Positions 8,935 through 17,400 of a stretch of DNA of 64,000 nt are shown here, one piece after another; the first letter of the stretch is position 1; each line of letters begins with the position of its first letter. This DNA comes from Prevotella sp. (GTDB taxonomy: Bacteria > Bacteroidota > Bacteroidia > Bacteroidales > Bacteroidaceae), in NCBI GenBank assembly GCA_017474845.1, contig JAFVGS010000015.1, positions 1-64,000 on the forward strand, in the 5' to 3' direction. Below the pieces are notes generated by a model. The model was not told where the DNA came from. It was given only the letters and a program-made list of their open reading frames with translations, and did no database searches. Position numbers and translations under genes: made by a program.

Positions 8935-10095
8935 CTAATCCAAATTTTGAGCCAACCGCTTGGCCATCTCGTTAAGTGCTACGAAATGGTAGCGCTGCGA
9001 TGTCACAGGGATGGGGGTATAGGCGTAATGCCGTTCCTCTGCCTTGCGGCACAACGTCTCTTCGACAGCCGTCTGAATGCCTGCATCAAGGAACGTCTGT
9101 TCGGTAGGTTCCAATAGCAACAGCTGCCCTTTCGAACATGCCTCAAAATACACGCCGCCTGGTTTGTAATAACGTTCGTGCGGTGACCCTTCCTTGGGGA
9201 AACCATCGTTGAGCAGCACCACCAGCGGATAGCCCTGCTCACGCAAAGTGCGGGCGATAAGCTGCTCACCCTTACTGATAGCCGCCGTATAGGTGACCGT
9301 CCCGTTGTGTGCTGCCGCCAGTACCTTCCGCAACTGTTCCTGCACCTCTTCGTTGGTAGCACTTCGCGACATCTCCACCACCTGCTTGTCGGGCCAATCC
9401 AAGAGAAAATGGTTGCCCATCGATGTAAATGATAGCCCAGCCGCCTCCGTCTGCCTATGCAATCGGAAAAGTTCAGGGTGATGGCTCTTGATCCAAAGCC
9501 GTCGCGGGTTGTCCTTCACATAGTCAATCATCCGCCGCAACTGCCCAGGCGCATGCAGTATGCGCTCGTGATAATAAGCCGCGTCCTGCTGCCAGATGCT
9601 ACCCCTGCCTGCAAAAATGCGAGCAAAATGCACGGGTGCGTTCTCATGCACTCCAGCGGCGTTCTCGTGCACTCCAGCGGCGTTCTCGCCGCTGCTTAAA
9701 TACATCTCCTTATACACCTTCGTACATCCGCTCTTAAACCCACGCACCACCGCTCCGACGCTCTGCGGCAGCGGCTCCAGCACCTGAATCACCAGATGCA
9801 CGTGGTCGGGCATCACCTTCTGCGCCAACACCTTCACGGCGAACCCCTTCCCCGCATAAAACTGCGCCAGACCGCACAACATCTGATACACGCGACGTCC
9901 AAAAGCATTGAGCCTCACGAAAGCTGTCTCCGCACTCTCGCCATCCAACGTCCCAAACAACGGATAGCGCTCCTCCACAGGCAGCGTAAAATGATAGATG
10001 GCACGCCCCTTGTAGTCCCATCCGTTTTCACGGTGGTGCCTCATGGGGTCTACCGGCCTCCGCTTCCCCTGTCCTTTATCCGTCGCCTGTGCCAT
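8935..10095 (-). CDS. REP-associated tyrosine transposase (Y1/IS200-like) with C-terminal extension
   Basis: A 386-residue protein. Residues about 25-200 form a Y1 HuH transposase domain with the MPDHVHL motif (His98 and His100) and a downstream helix with candidate Tyr (QDAAYYHERI). Such REP-associated proteins act on short palindromic repeats rather than on a flanking IS. Residues about 235-386 form a second domain (TISKGE-like, LREQGYPLVVLL, LLLLEP) resembling the C-terminal Rossmann-like part found in Bacteroidetes homologues. Between the HuH and Tyr regions there is an in-frame tandem repeat of VHENAAG. No transposon ends are visible around the gene. It follows the NUDIX gene on the same strand after 6 bp. 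Confidence 0.85.
   Translation of the reverse strand: MAQATDKGQGKRRPVDPMRHHRENGWDYKGRAIYHFTLPVEERYPLFGTLDGESAETAFVRLNAFGRRVYQMLCGLAQFYAGKGFAVKVLAQKVMPDHVHLVIQVLEPLPQSVGAVVRGFKSGCTKVYKEMYLSSGENAAGVHENAAGVHENAPVHFARIFAGRGSIWQQDAAYYHERILHAPGQLRRMIDYVKDNPRRLWIKSHHPELFRLHRQTEAAGLSFTSMGNHFLLDWPDKQVVEMSRSATNEEVQEQLRKVLAAAHNGTVTYTAAISKGEQLIARTLREQGYPLVVLLNDGFPKEGSPHERYYKPGGVYFEACSKGQLLLLEPTEQTFLDAGIQTAVEETLCRKAEERHYAYTPIPVTSQRYHFVALNEMAKRLAQNLD
9637..9696. repeat. 21-bp in-frame tandem repeat in the transposase gene
   Basis: About 2.7 copies of a 21-bp unit (gcgttctcgtgcactccagcg) encode a heptad VHENAAG repeat near residue 140. The unit length is a multiple of three, so copy number can change without breaking the frame. 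Confidence 0.8.
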
Positions 10096-10101
10096 ATATT
10101 C

Positions 10102-10494
10102 TTATAATGTTTTATTCATAAGAGCCTCAACCACTTTTACATCCGCTGGCAGCCACTTCACGCTGTCCAACTCATCCTTCATGAGCCACTTTGCAGCCTC
10201 GTGCTCATTCAGGTACAGCGACTCTGTCATCAACGAACACAAGTAGCAATGCATCGTCAAGTGAAACTGCGGATAATCATACTCGACCGTACAAAGAAAC
10301 TCATCCACCCCAATAACAGTAGCCAGCTCTTCTCGTATTTCCCGCTTCAGCGCTTCCTCAGGTGTCTCACCAGCCTCCATCTTCCCGCCAGGAAACTCCC
10401 ACCAGTCCTTCCACTCGCCATATCCCCGCTGGGTGGCGAAGATGCGGCCCTCGTCATCGTGTATGATTGCTGCTACGACTTCTATATGTTTCAT
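10102..10494 (-). CDS. NUDIX hydrolase (MutT-like, 8-oxo-dGTP diphosphatase type)
   Basis: A 130-residue protein with a complete Nudix box: GGKMEAGE starting near residue 36, then REIREEL, giving the GX5EX7REUXEEXGU pattern with the metal-binding glutamates in place. Short MutT-type proteins that begin with a VVAAII strand and end with a WLPAD segment usually clean oxidised nucleotides. Substrate is inferred. It lies 6 bp upstream of the transposase gene on the same strand, with a noncoding stretch in front. Confidence 0.88.
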   Translation of the reverse strand: MKHIEVVAAIIHDDEGRIFATQRGYGEWKDWWEFPGGKMEAGETPEEALKREIREELATVIGVDEFLCTVEYDYPQFHLTMHCYLCSLMTESLYLNEHEAAKWLMKDELDSVKWLPADVKVVEALMNKTL

Positions 10495-10697
10495 AACCCC
10501 TTAATTCTTGTCAATAAAGATTCTATAAATCGTTTTGTCACCATGGGCAGATAGCATTGGCAAAAGTACAAATTTATTTGCAAACAATCAAGCGAACAGA
10601 AGAATTTTAAGTCAAATTTAACGAAAGACATACGAAAGCTTGCTTGAATGGCCGAGCGTGAGAGTCTTCGACGAAGTCAAAGAACAGATTTGCGGAA
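10495..10697. other. Intergenic stretch with part of a dispersed repeat
   Basis: I see no gene here. It holds AT-rich spacer and, at 10651-10662, the module gccgagcgtgag, which also occurs at 6056-6067 inside the glycerate kinase gene and, in an extended inverted form, at 31679-31698. Confidence 0.5.
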
Positions 10698-10733
10698 AAG
10701 GAAAATCCGCAACCTCTTGTGGGAGATTGCGGA
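10698..10733 (-). terminator. Terminator after the smalltalk peptide gene
   Basis: On the minus strand the 7-bp stem tccgcaa / ttgcgga is followed by a T-rich run (ttttcctttt). It lies about 27 bp after the stop codon of the small peptide gene. Confidence 0.6.
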
Positions 10734-10759
10734 CGCGGAGAGTTGTGTGTGTTCCCGGT

Positions 10760-10873
10760 TCAGAATGCGATGGGGCCGTGGCCCATGCAGGAAGTCGTCC
10801 CGAGGGCAGTCAGGGCTGCCGTGAGGATTGATACGATGACCTGAATGATGGTCTTCCAAGTTTCCTTCTTCAT
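10760..10873 (-). CDS. Smalltalk-type small membrane peptide, 37 aa
   Basis: A 37-codon gene, short enough to be missed by length filters. The peptide starts MKKETWKTIIQVIVSILTA and continues with a hydrophobic segment ending TTSCMG. This matches what I know of the Bacteroidales smalltalk proteins: MKK.xWKTIIQ start, one hydrophobic helix and a conserved TSCM. Those are typically encoded just downstream of an HU-like gene, exactly as here (HU-like gene at 10977). The Cys could be a lipid attachment site. The function of the family is unknown. A terminator follows, so HU-like gene and peptide probably form one transcript. Confidence 0.85.
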   Translation of the reverse strand: MKKETWKTIIQVIVSILTAALTALGTTSCMGHGPIAF

Positions 10874-10911
10874 GGTAATTCAGATTAAAGGGTTAAACAT
10901 TCTTGTTTCTA

Positions 10912-10979
10912 AAAGAGTGCGCCCGTAGGTGTCATTCGAGCTTGCTCGCTTGCCACCGTAGGGACGCAAGAACTCTTTA
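10912..10979. repeat. Imperfect palindrome between HU-like gene 1 and the smalltalk gene
   Basis: Arms aaagagt...ccgtaggtg and cac...tagggacgcaagaactcttt pair imperfectly around an inner gcgag/ctcgc hairpin. The inner part cgcttgccaccgtagggacg recurs with about 23 of 26 bases identical, inverted, at about 31815-31845. It overlaps the end of the HU-like gene and could also fold in the transcript. Confidence 0.55.
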
Positions 10980-11558
10980 GTTCACGTCGTTGCCGCCGCC
11001 GTTACTGCCGCCGCCATTGTCACCGCCGCTGTTGTCACCGCCAGAGGTGCCGCCGTTGTCGCCGCCACCGGAGGTTCCACCGCTCTGCGAAGAGCTACTG
11101 CCACCGCTGGGATTCTGAGGATCATCCTCGTCCTCCTCATGATAGTCGGTGTAGTTCTTGGGCAGTTCGGTCACGCTGCCGGCCTTGGTCAGTTCGGCGC
11201 GGGTGAACTCTCCAGTGGCACGCGCTCGCATGTAGACGCTGTCGATGTGCTTCGTGGTAGAGAAGTCCTCGGAGGTAGGCGCACCCTTCTTCTTCGTCTT
11301 GATGCCTGCGGAGAAGATAGCCAGCCCGTCGAGCTTCACGGCCTTGCCCTCCAGCATCAGCTCGCGGATGCAGTCGATCATGTCGGTCAGCACGCCCTTG
11401 ATGGCTCCCTTCGAGTACGGAGTGTTGTGCTCCGACATGTGCTTGGCCAGGTCCTCTACGGTGAAGGTCTTGCCGATGGTCACGGCGCGTGCGAACCACT
11501 TGCCGTAGGACACGCTGTGCGGATTCTTGTTTTGATACTTACGATAAAATACACTCAT
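10977..11558 (-). CDS. HU-like DNA-binding protein 1 with Gly/Asn-rich tail
   Basis: A 193-residue HU-family protein of the Bacteroidales type. Residues 1-125 carry the HU-like fold (SYGKWFARAVTIGKTFTVEDL near 17, then a KAVKLDGLAIF strand near 72), without the classic long basic arm. It is followed by an acidic linker (HEEDEDD) and a Gly/Ser/Asn-rich tail of about 45 residues ending GSNGGGNDVN. The same ending occurs in HU-like protein 2 at 33968. The promoter region is shared in sequence with that gene. The smalltalk peptide lies downstream. I expect a nucleoid or structural DNA-binding role. The tail, disordered and uncharged, is of unknown use. Confidence 0.88.
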   Translation of the reverse strand: MSVFYRKYQNKNPHSVSYGKWFARAVTIGKTFTVEDLAKHMSEHNTPYSKGAIKGVLTDMIDCIRELMLEGKAVKLDGLAIFSAGIKTKKKGAPTSEDFSTTKHIDSVYMRARATGEFTRAELTKAGSVTELPKNYTDYHEEDEDDPQNPSGGSSSSQSGGTSGGGDNGGTSGGDNSGGDNGGGSNGGGNDVN

Positions 11559-11646
11559 AGTTTTTGATGTGTTTTACATGGTTTTAGATCCTGTTGCGAC
11601 CAGCTACATCGGGTGGCCGCTTCCCGCTTTTTCGTCTCTCATGATT

Positions 11647-11686
11647 GACACTACAAAGGTACAACATTTTTCGCTCGAATCCAAAT
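11647..11686 (-). promoter_or_regulatory. Promoter of HU-like gene 1
   Basis: The minus strand reads TACCTTTG (-7 box, 11661-11654) with a TTGG about 19 bp upstream. A 26-bp block from 11672 to 11647, including gtacctttgtagtgtc, matches the promoter of HU-like gene 2 (33773-33798) at 25 of 26 positions. Confidence 0.75.
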
Positions 11687-11806
11687 TTCGATGCGGCTGG
11701 CGTGTGAAAATCCGTTAAATTCCGGAAACGATACATTTCCGCATCGCAAACGAATTGTATAGCCTTGCCAAATGTATTGTTTGCAAACTCGAACACCAAG
11801 CACAGG

Positions 11807-11841
11807 ACTCTGTGACATGTGATTTTGTGACATTAAGTACC
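11807..11841 (-). repeat. Dispersed repeat copy 2 (CTTAATGTCACA family)
   Basis: In reverse orientation this is acttaatgtcacaaaatcac followed by atgtcacagagtc, matching the copy at 8356-8392 at most positions. Confidence 0.7.
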
Positions 11842-11928
11842 TTCCATAAATCATCAGCAAAAATCGCCTCCTACTATACTATAAATTATATAATATTATA
11901 ATATTATATAATTCTTGTAACCTCCCTT

Positions 11929-11975
11929 GACTTTGTGAACCACCTTAATGTCACAAAGTCATAAGTCACAAAGTA
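11929..11975 (+). repeat. Dispersed repeat copy 3 with inverted repeat
   Basis: The core ccttaatgtcacaaagtc is followed by a second tcacaaagt unit. The left flank gactttgtga pairs perfectly with tcacaaagtc, so this copy can form a 10-bp stem. Confidence 0.7.
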
Positions 11976-12057
11976 TTAAAAAGCCATAAATTTATGTCAA
12001 AATGATTGCAGAATGAAATAAAATGATTATATTTGCAGTCACAAATCCGATAAGAAT

Positions 12058-12375
12058 ATGGCACAGGTATCTATGACAGTGAGGATGGACTCACAACTGA
12101 AACAGAATTTCGATGCACTCTGCGCGCGCATGGGCATGAGTGCTAATGCCGCAATGAACATTTTTGCCAATGCGGTGGTTAGAACGCGTAGCATTCCATT
12201 CAGGATTGACCTCAATGAGCCAAAGGTCGAGAATCCTGCTTTAAAAAGATTTTTGGAATATCGCGAAAGTGTGGTTGCCGATGATTCCAGTCCGGAAATG
12301 ACTTTAGACGAAATCAACGAGGAAATTAGGTTGGCTCGTGAAGAAAGGGCAGCAAGAAAGAAAGCTGGCGTATGA
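12058..12375 (+). CDS. RelB/DinJ-family antitoxin
   Basis: A 105-residue antitoxin. The N-terminal ribbon-helix-helix starts VSMTVRMDSQLKQNFDALCARMGMSANAAMNIF, cut here as separate elements: the beta strand at residues 4-9 and two helices to about 45. This is the DinJ-like DNA-binding and dimerisation domain. The C-terminal 40 residues are charged and helical (EMTLDEINEEIRLAREE), as in toxin-wrapping tails. It overlaps the toxin gene by 4 bp (ATGA), so the pair is translationally coupled. DinJ antitoxins usually partner RelE/YafQ toxins; here the partner is a PIN protein. Confidence 0.88.
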   Translation: MAQVSMTVRMDSQLKQNFDALCARMGMSANAAMNIFANAVVRTRSIPFRIDLNEPKVENPALKRFLEYRESVVADDSSPEMTLDEINEEIRLAREERAARKKAGV

Positions 12376-12779
12376 TACATGCAGTTATCGACACAAACGT
12401 CTTAGTGTCGGCGTTTATCACCAAAAATCTGGATTCTTCAACCGCAAAGGTATGGAGTGCAGTGTTGAATGGGGACATCACCCCGATGTATAATGAAGAA
12501 ATCATTGAAGAATATACGGATGTATTGCATCGCATGAAGTTCAATGTACCAGAACAGCTGATAAAGGATGCAATCAATCATATAATCGTGAATGGTGTAA
12601 GGGGCGAGCGTGTATTGAGTGATGACTTCTTTACCGACCCAAAGGATGTTGTGTTCTTTGAAGTGGCACTGTCGAAAGATGATGCTTATCTTGTGACAGG
12701 CAACACAAAACATTTCCCCAAAAAGCCGATTGTGGTGACACCTGCTGAGATGTTGGAGATATTAAGAGCAGAAATATAA
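12372..12779 (+). CDS. PIN-domain toxin (COG1569 type)
   Basis: A 135-residue PIN-family ribonuclease toxin. The acidic metal ligands are visible: D7 in VIDTNVLVSAF, a Glu in the NEEIIEEY helix near 43-48, and Asp residues in DPKDVVFF (near 98) and KDDAYLVTGNTKHF (near 108-118). The last motif is characteristic of the putative PIN toxin component family. It would cleave RNA when free of the antitoxin encoded just upstream. It ends 12 bp before a truncated DUF1016-like reading frame. Confidence 0.88.
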   Translation: MIHAVIDTNVLVSAFITKNLDSSTAKVWSAVLNGDITPMYNEEIIEEYTDVLHRMKFNVPEQLIKDAINHIIVNGVRGERVLSDDFFTDPKDVVFFEVALSKDDAYLVTGNTKHFPKKPIVVTPAEMLEILRAEI

Positions 12780-12791
12780 TAAGACGTACAG

Positions 12792-12860
12792 ATGAATTTC
12801 GAATCACTTGTTGGACATATCAATCAGGTGCAGGACGTGCTTCAGGCGTCATCAAGTAAA
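12792..12860 (+). pseudogene. 5' remnant of a DUF1016 (YhcG-like) PDDEXK nuclease gene
   Basis: The first 20 or so codons read MNFESLVGHINQVQDVLQAS, close to the N-terminus of DUF1016-family proteins in Bacteroidetes. After that the frame turns into a Ser/Lys/Arg run that overlaps a terminator-like hairpin and the antisense of the MGMT-type gene. The nuclease domain is absent, so this is a decayed fragment. The identification rests on about 20 residues. Confidence 0.5.
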
Positions 12861-12865
12861 AGCAA

Positions 12866-12895
12866 GAGCCGTCATTCCAATCGGAGTGGCGGCTC
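12866..12895. terminator. Bidirectional terminator hairpin
   Basis: A 13-bp stem (gagccgtcattcc with ggagtggcggctc, some G-U pairs) and a 4-nt loop lies between the toxin gene and the convergent MGMT-type gene. T-rich flanks occur on both sides. Confidence 0.65.
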
Positions 12896-12901
12896 AAATA
12901 T

Positions 12902-13240
12902 TTATTCCATCGGAGGCTCCCAAAGATGGCGGGACATATCCACATGCCCGTTAGGCTTGAAACGGACGCCTTCGTCCTCTAAGAGCGGACGTTGGAGACT
13001 CCAGCCGGGGGCTGTGCGGCCTTCTTTGTTGACCACACGATGACAGGGAAGAGACTCGGCCCCAGGCGTATATCGGAGCGTGCGACCAACCATGCGTGAA
13101 TGGCTCGGCCAGCCTGCCAAGGCGGCGATGTGGCCATACGTGGTCACCCGTCCGCGAGGTATCTGGCTGACGATGTTCAGCACGGCATCACGAAACGCCT
13201 GTGCCTGCTCAGGCGACATCCTGTCAGGATAGTCCTTCAT
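12902..13240 (-). CDS. MGMT-family alkyltransferase domain protein
   Basis: A 112-residue protein made only of the DNA-binding catalytic domain of O6-alkylguanine alkyltransferases. It has the RVTTYGHIA helix near 31, the recognition segment around SRMVGRTLR near 48-56, and the active-site PCHRV with Cys66. Because the Cys is present it may be active, unlike the ATL proteins that carry Trp there; the N-terminal domain of full-length Ogt is missing. It abuts the flavodiiron gene downstream of it in sequence (that gene's stop is adjacent to this start), so the two are probably cotranscribed. Confidence 0.85.
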   Translation of the reverse strand: MKDYPDRMSPEQAQAFRDAVLNIVSQIPRGRVTTYGHIAALAGWPSHSRMVGRTLRYTPGAESLPCHRVVNKEGRTAPGWSLQRPLLEDEGVRFKPNGHVDMSRHLWEPPME

Positions 13241-14404
13241 TTACACCAGACTGTCTGCCAACTGCTCCAGCAGGGCCTCGTCGCCGGCCTTCATGCGTGA
13301 GCGGATGGTGACCATCGGTTCTACGATCTCGCAGTCCTTCATGGCCTCTATCATCGAGCGCATCACTTTGCCTGCGGAGGGTGCCCAACTGCCGTTCTCG
13401 ATGATGGCGAAACGACGCTTCTGGTAGTTCTTGATCTGCAAGTGGTAGAGGAAGTCATGCATCACGGGGAACACGCCGCCGTCGTAACTCGAAGCAGCCA
13501 CCACGACCGTAGGATAACGGAAAGCATCCTCGATGACCTCTGCCATGTCTTCGCGGCTCAGGTCGCTGACCACAACCTTCTTGGCACCCTTCTGACTGAG
13601 TATCTCGCCCAGACGCTCGGCAGCCTTGGCCGTTCCGCCGTGAATGCTGGCATAGGCAATGAGCACACCCTCGCTCTCTGGCTCATACTTACTCCAAGTG
13701 TCGTAGAGTTTCACGGCCTCAGCCAGCGCCTCACCCTTGAGCACAGGACCATGCAGCGGGCAGATGGTCTGAACATCGAGTGAAGCCATCTTCTTCATGA
13801 CGCTCTGCACCTGTATGCCATACTTGCCGCAGATGTTGAAATAGTAGCGGCGTGCCTCACAAGCCCAGTCATCAGTCTCGTTGACCAATGCACCAAACTT
13901 ACCAAAGCCATCGGCTGAGAACAGCACCTTGTCCAGACTGTCGTAACTCATAATCACCTCCGGCCAATGCACCATCGCTGCCGTGATAAATTTCAATTCA
14001 TGATGACCCAACGAGAGGGTATTGCCTTCCTTGACAGTCATCACACGCCCCTCGAAATTAAAACCCTCGAAGAAGTTGGGCAGCATCTTTACGGCCTGGG
14101 CACTGCAAACCAACTGCAAACCAGGATAGGTCTCCAGCATCCAAGCGATGAGTGCAGCGTGATCGGGCTCCATGTGGTGGGCCACCAGATAATCCGGCTG
14201 ACAACCATTCAAAGCCGCCGTCAGGTTTGCCTTCCACTCGTCAGCCTTACGGCGGTCGGCGGTATCCAAGACGGCAATCTTGTCGTCGTCGATGAGATAG
14301 GAGTTGTAACTCATGCCCTCGGGCACCACATACTGACTCTCGAAGAGATCGATGTCGAGATCGTCGACACCGATGTACTTGATTGTATCACTAATCATAT
14401 TCAT
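13241..14404 (-). CDS. Flavodiiron protein (FprA family)
   Basis: A 387-residue cytosolic protein that reduces O2 or NO. Residues 1-245 are the metallo-beta-lactamase-like diiron domain: H77-x-E79-x-D81-H82, then His in MVHWPE near 146, Asp in LFSADGFG near 165 and His in CPLHGPV near 225. From about residue 246 a flavodoxin domain follows (LIAYASIHGGTAKAAE for FMN phosphate, AASSYDGGVFP, ENGSWAPSAG). No rubredoxin or NADH domain is fused, so a separate electron donor is needed. It gives oxygen tolerance to an anaerobe. It lies 30 bp downstream of the RND pump gene and just upstream of the MGMT-type gene. Confidence 0.93.
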   Translation of the reverse strand: MNMISDTIKYIGVDDLDIDLFESQYVVPEGMSYNSYLIDDDKIAVLDTADRRKADEWKANLTAALNGCQPDYLVAHHMEPDHAALIAWMLETYPGLQLVCSAQAVKMLPNFFEGFNFEGRVMTVKEGNTLSLGHHELKFITAAMVHWPEVIMSYDSLDKVLFSADGFGKFGALVNETDDWACEARRYYFNICGKYGIQVQSVMKKMASLDVQTICPLHGPVLKGEALAEAVKLYDTWSKYEPESEGVLIAYASIHGGTAKAAERLGEILSQKGAKKVVVSDLSREDMAEVIEDAFRYPTVVVAASSYDGGVFPVMHDFLYHLQIKNYQKRRFAIIENGSWAPSAGKVMRSMIEAMKDCEIVEPMVTIRSRMKAGDEALLEQLADSLV

Positions 14405-14434
14405 TGTTTAAGTTATTATTACATTTTTCGAATC

Positions 14435-17400
14435 TTATTTCTTGAACTTCTCCTCAATGCTCTGGAAGATGACGAAGAGGGTGGGCACGATAAACAGCAG
14501 CGCCACAGTGCCGATGAGCATACCGCCGATGACACCCACACCCAACGAGCGGTTACCATTGGCTCCTACACCAGTGGCAAGCGCCAGTGGCAGCAAACCG
14601 AAGACCATCGTGAGCGAGGTCATCAGAATGGGGCGCAGACGCACGGCAGCAGCATCAAGGGCAGCCTCAACAATCCCCATCCCCTGACGGCGACGCGTAG
14701 AAGCATACTCCGTGAGCAGGATAGCAGTCTTCGATAACAGACCGATGAGCATGATCAGTCCCGTCTGCATATAGATATTGTTCTCTAATCCCCACAGCCA
14801 TGCAAAGAGGAACGAACCCGCCAGTCCGAAGGGCACGCTCAGGATGACGGCCATCGGGATGAACAGACTCTCGTAGAGGGCGCAGAGAATCAGATAAATA
14901 AAGATGATGCAGATGACGAAGACCAGCGCCGTCGTATTCTGTGCCGAGGCCTCCTCACGCGTCATACCACCAAACTCATAGCCGTAACCCTCTGGCAGCA
15001 CCTCTGCGGCCGTCTGGCGGATGGCCTCGATGGCCTGTCCGCTGCTATAACCCTCGGCAGCCGTACCACCCACCTGTATCGACGGGAAGAGGTTGAAGCG
15101 CGAAAGTGTCTCGGAACCGTAGATACGTGTCAGCGTGATATACTGTCCGATGGGCGACATCTCGCCCTGACTGTTCCGCACGAAGATATTGCTGAGCGAC
15201 TCGGTGTCAAGACGGTATTCGGGCGAGGCCTGCACCATCACACGGTAGAGTTTGGTGAATCGCACTAAGTTCGACGCATACGAACCACCGATATAACCAC
15301 TGAGGGCGGCCAGCACATCACTGGGCGACACACCGCGACGCTTGCACAGGGCGGCATCCACCTCTACACGATACTGCGGATATTTCAGCGAGAAGTTCGT
15401 GAAGGCACGGCTGATCTCCGGACGCTCATTCAGGGCGGCAATCAGGCGGTTTGTCTGCGTGAGCAGGTCCTGGATGGTGCCGCCATGCTTATCCTGCACG
15501 TGCATCTCGAAACCATTGATACGTCCGAAGCCCGGCAGCATATTCTGCGTGTTCACCTGTATCTTTGCGTTGGCGATGTCAGCCGTACGACGATAGATCT
15601 CGTCGACAACACTCTGCACATCGTCGCCCTTGCCCTTACGCTCGCCCCATTTCTTTAATTTCAGCGTGAAGTTACCGTTCGACGACGACTGCTCGAAGTT
15701 GTTCGAGTTGCCGGCGATGAGCGAATAGATGCGCAACTGCGGCAGATCCTCGATACGTGCTTCCACCTCTTTCAGTATATGGTATGTCTGCTGCAAGCTG
15801 CTTCCCGGCGAGGCCTGCACGTTGATGAACACTGTTCCCATGTCCTCATTGGGCACCAGTCCCGTCTTCATCGTGCGCATCATCCACACCAGAGCGCCAA
15901 CGGCGAGTACGACGAGACCTACTGCCATCCATCGGTGGGGGATGAATACGGCCACAGCGCGCTGATAGTGGAGGGTAATTTTTTGTAGACAAGTAGACAA
16001 GAAGTTCAGGGAGTTCAAGACAATAGTTCTGCGGCTGGTGGTAATGTCCTGAACTTCTTGAACTCCTTGTTTCCTTGTCTCCTTCATCAACATCGCACTC
16101 AGTGCCGGCGATAGCGTCAGGGCATTGAAGAGCGAGATACCCACGGCGATGGCCATCGTCAGGCCGAACTGCGTATAGAACGTTCCCGTGACACCACTGA
16201 TGAAGCAGACAGGCACAAAGACGGCCATAAACACCAGCGTCGTAGTGATGAGAGCCGAGGTAATGTTATGCATGGCCTGCTCAGTGACATCTCCTCTCAC
16301 CTCTGACTTTTCACCACTATCCAGCCTGGCCTGCACGGCCTCCACCACCACGATGGCATCGTCCACCACCGTACCGATGACCAGCACGAGGGCAAAGAGC
16401 GTCAGCATGTTCAGCGAGAAGCCGATGGCATAGATAACGGCCAATGTCGCTACGAGCGACACGACGATGGCAATGGCTGGGATGATCGTGGCCCGCCAGC
16501 TTTGCAGGAAGATGAACACCACGAGGATGACGAGCACCAGCGCTTCAAACAAGGTTTCCACCACATTGACGATGGAGGCGTCGAGGAAGTCCTTCTTCGA
16601 CTCGATATCCTCGATGGTGATGCCCGGCGGCAACGACTGGCGGATCTCCTCCACCTCACGGTCAATCTGCTTGATGATCTCGTTGGCATTCGACCCAGCC
16701 ACCTGGTTGATGCTGATGTTCACACCAGGACGTCCGTTCGTCTCACCGATGATATTATAGTTCTGCGAACCGAGTTCTACACGGGCAATATCACCGATGC
16801 GCAACACATCGCCGTTGGGCAGCGAGCGCACCACCATCTGCTCATAACCCTGTTCGTCTTCATAGCGTCCACGGTATTTCAACACATACTGGAACGTGTT
16901 CTGGCTCTCGGCACCCAGCGTACCCGTCGCCACCTCCACGTTCTGTTCGCTCAGCACCTGGTTGATGTCGGCAGGTGTCAGCCCATAGTGGGCCATCTTC
17001 TGCGGGTCGAGCCAAATGCGCATCGAATAGTCGGCACCCATCACGTTCACCTCACCCACACCGGGAATACGGCTCAGGCGCGGCTCGATGTTGATCTTCG
17101 TATAGTTGGCGAGGAACGAACGGTCGAACGTGCTGTCAGGACTGTAAACCGAAAGCTGCTTGATGTTCGACGTCTGTCGTTTGCGCACGGTGATACCGCT
17201 CTTCACCACATCGCTTGGCAGTCGGCCCTGCACGGTGGCAGCACGGTTCTGCACGTTCACCATCGCCATATCGGGGTCTGTGCCCTGACGGAAAAAGATA
17301 CCGATAGAAGCAGTACCGTTGTTCGAGGCCGTCGACGTCATATACATCATGCCTTCCACACCGTTGATGGCCTCCTCGAGCGGCACGATGACACTCTTCT

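Larger units (their letters stand above)
11687..12000. other. Intergenic AT-rich stretch with two repeat copies
   Basis: No gene is visible. It contains dispersed repeat copy 2 (11807-11841, inverted), an AT-rich alternating tract at about 11873-11915, and repeat copy 3 (11938-11975). A perfect 10-bp inverted repeat gactttgtga (11929-11938) / tcacaaagtc (11951-11960) surrounds the start of copy 3. The end of this stretch must hold the promoter of the toxin-antitoxin pair, but I see no clear -7 box. Confidence 0.5.
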
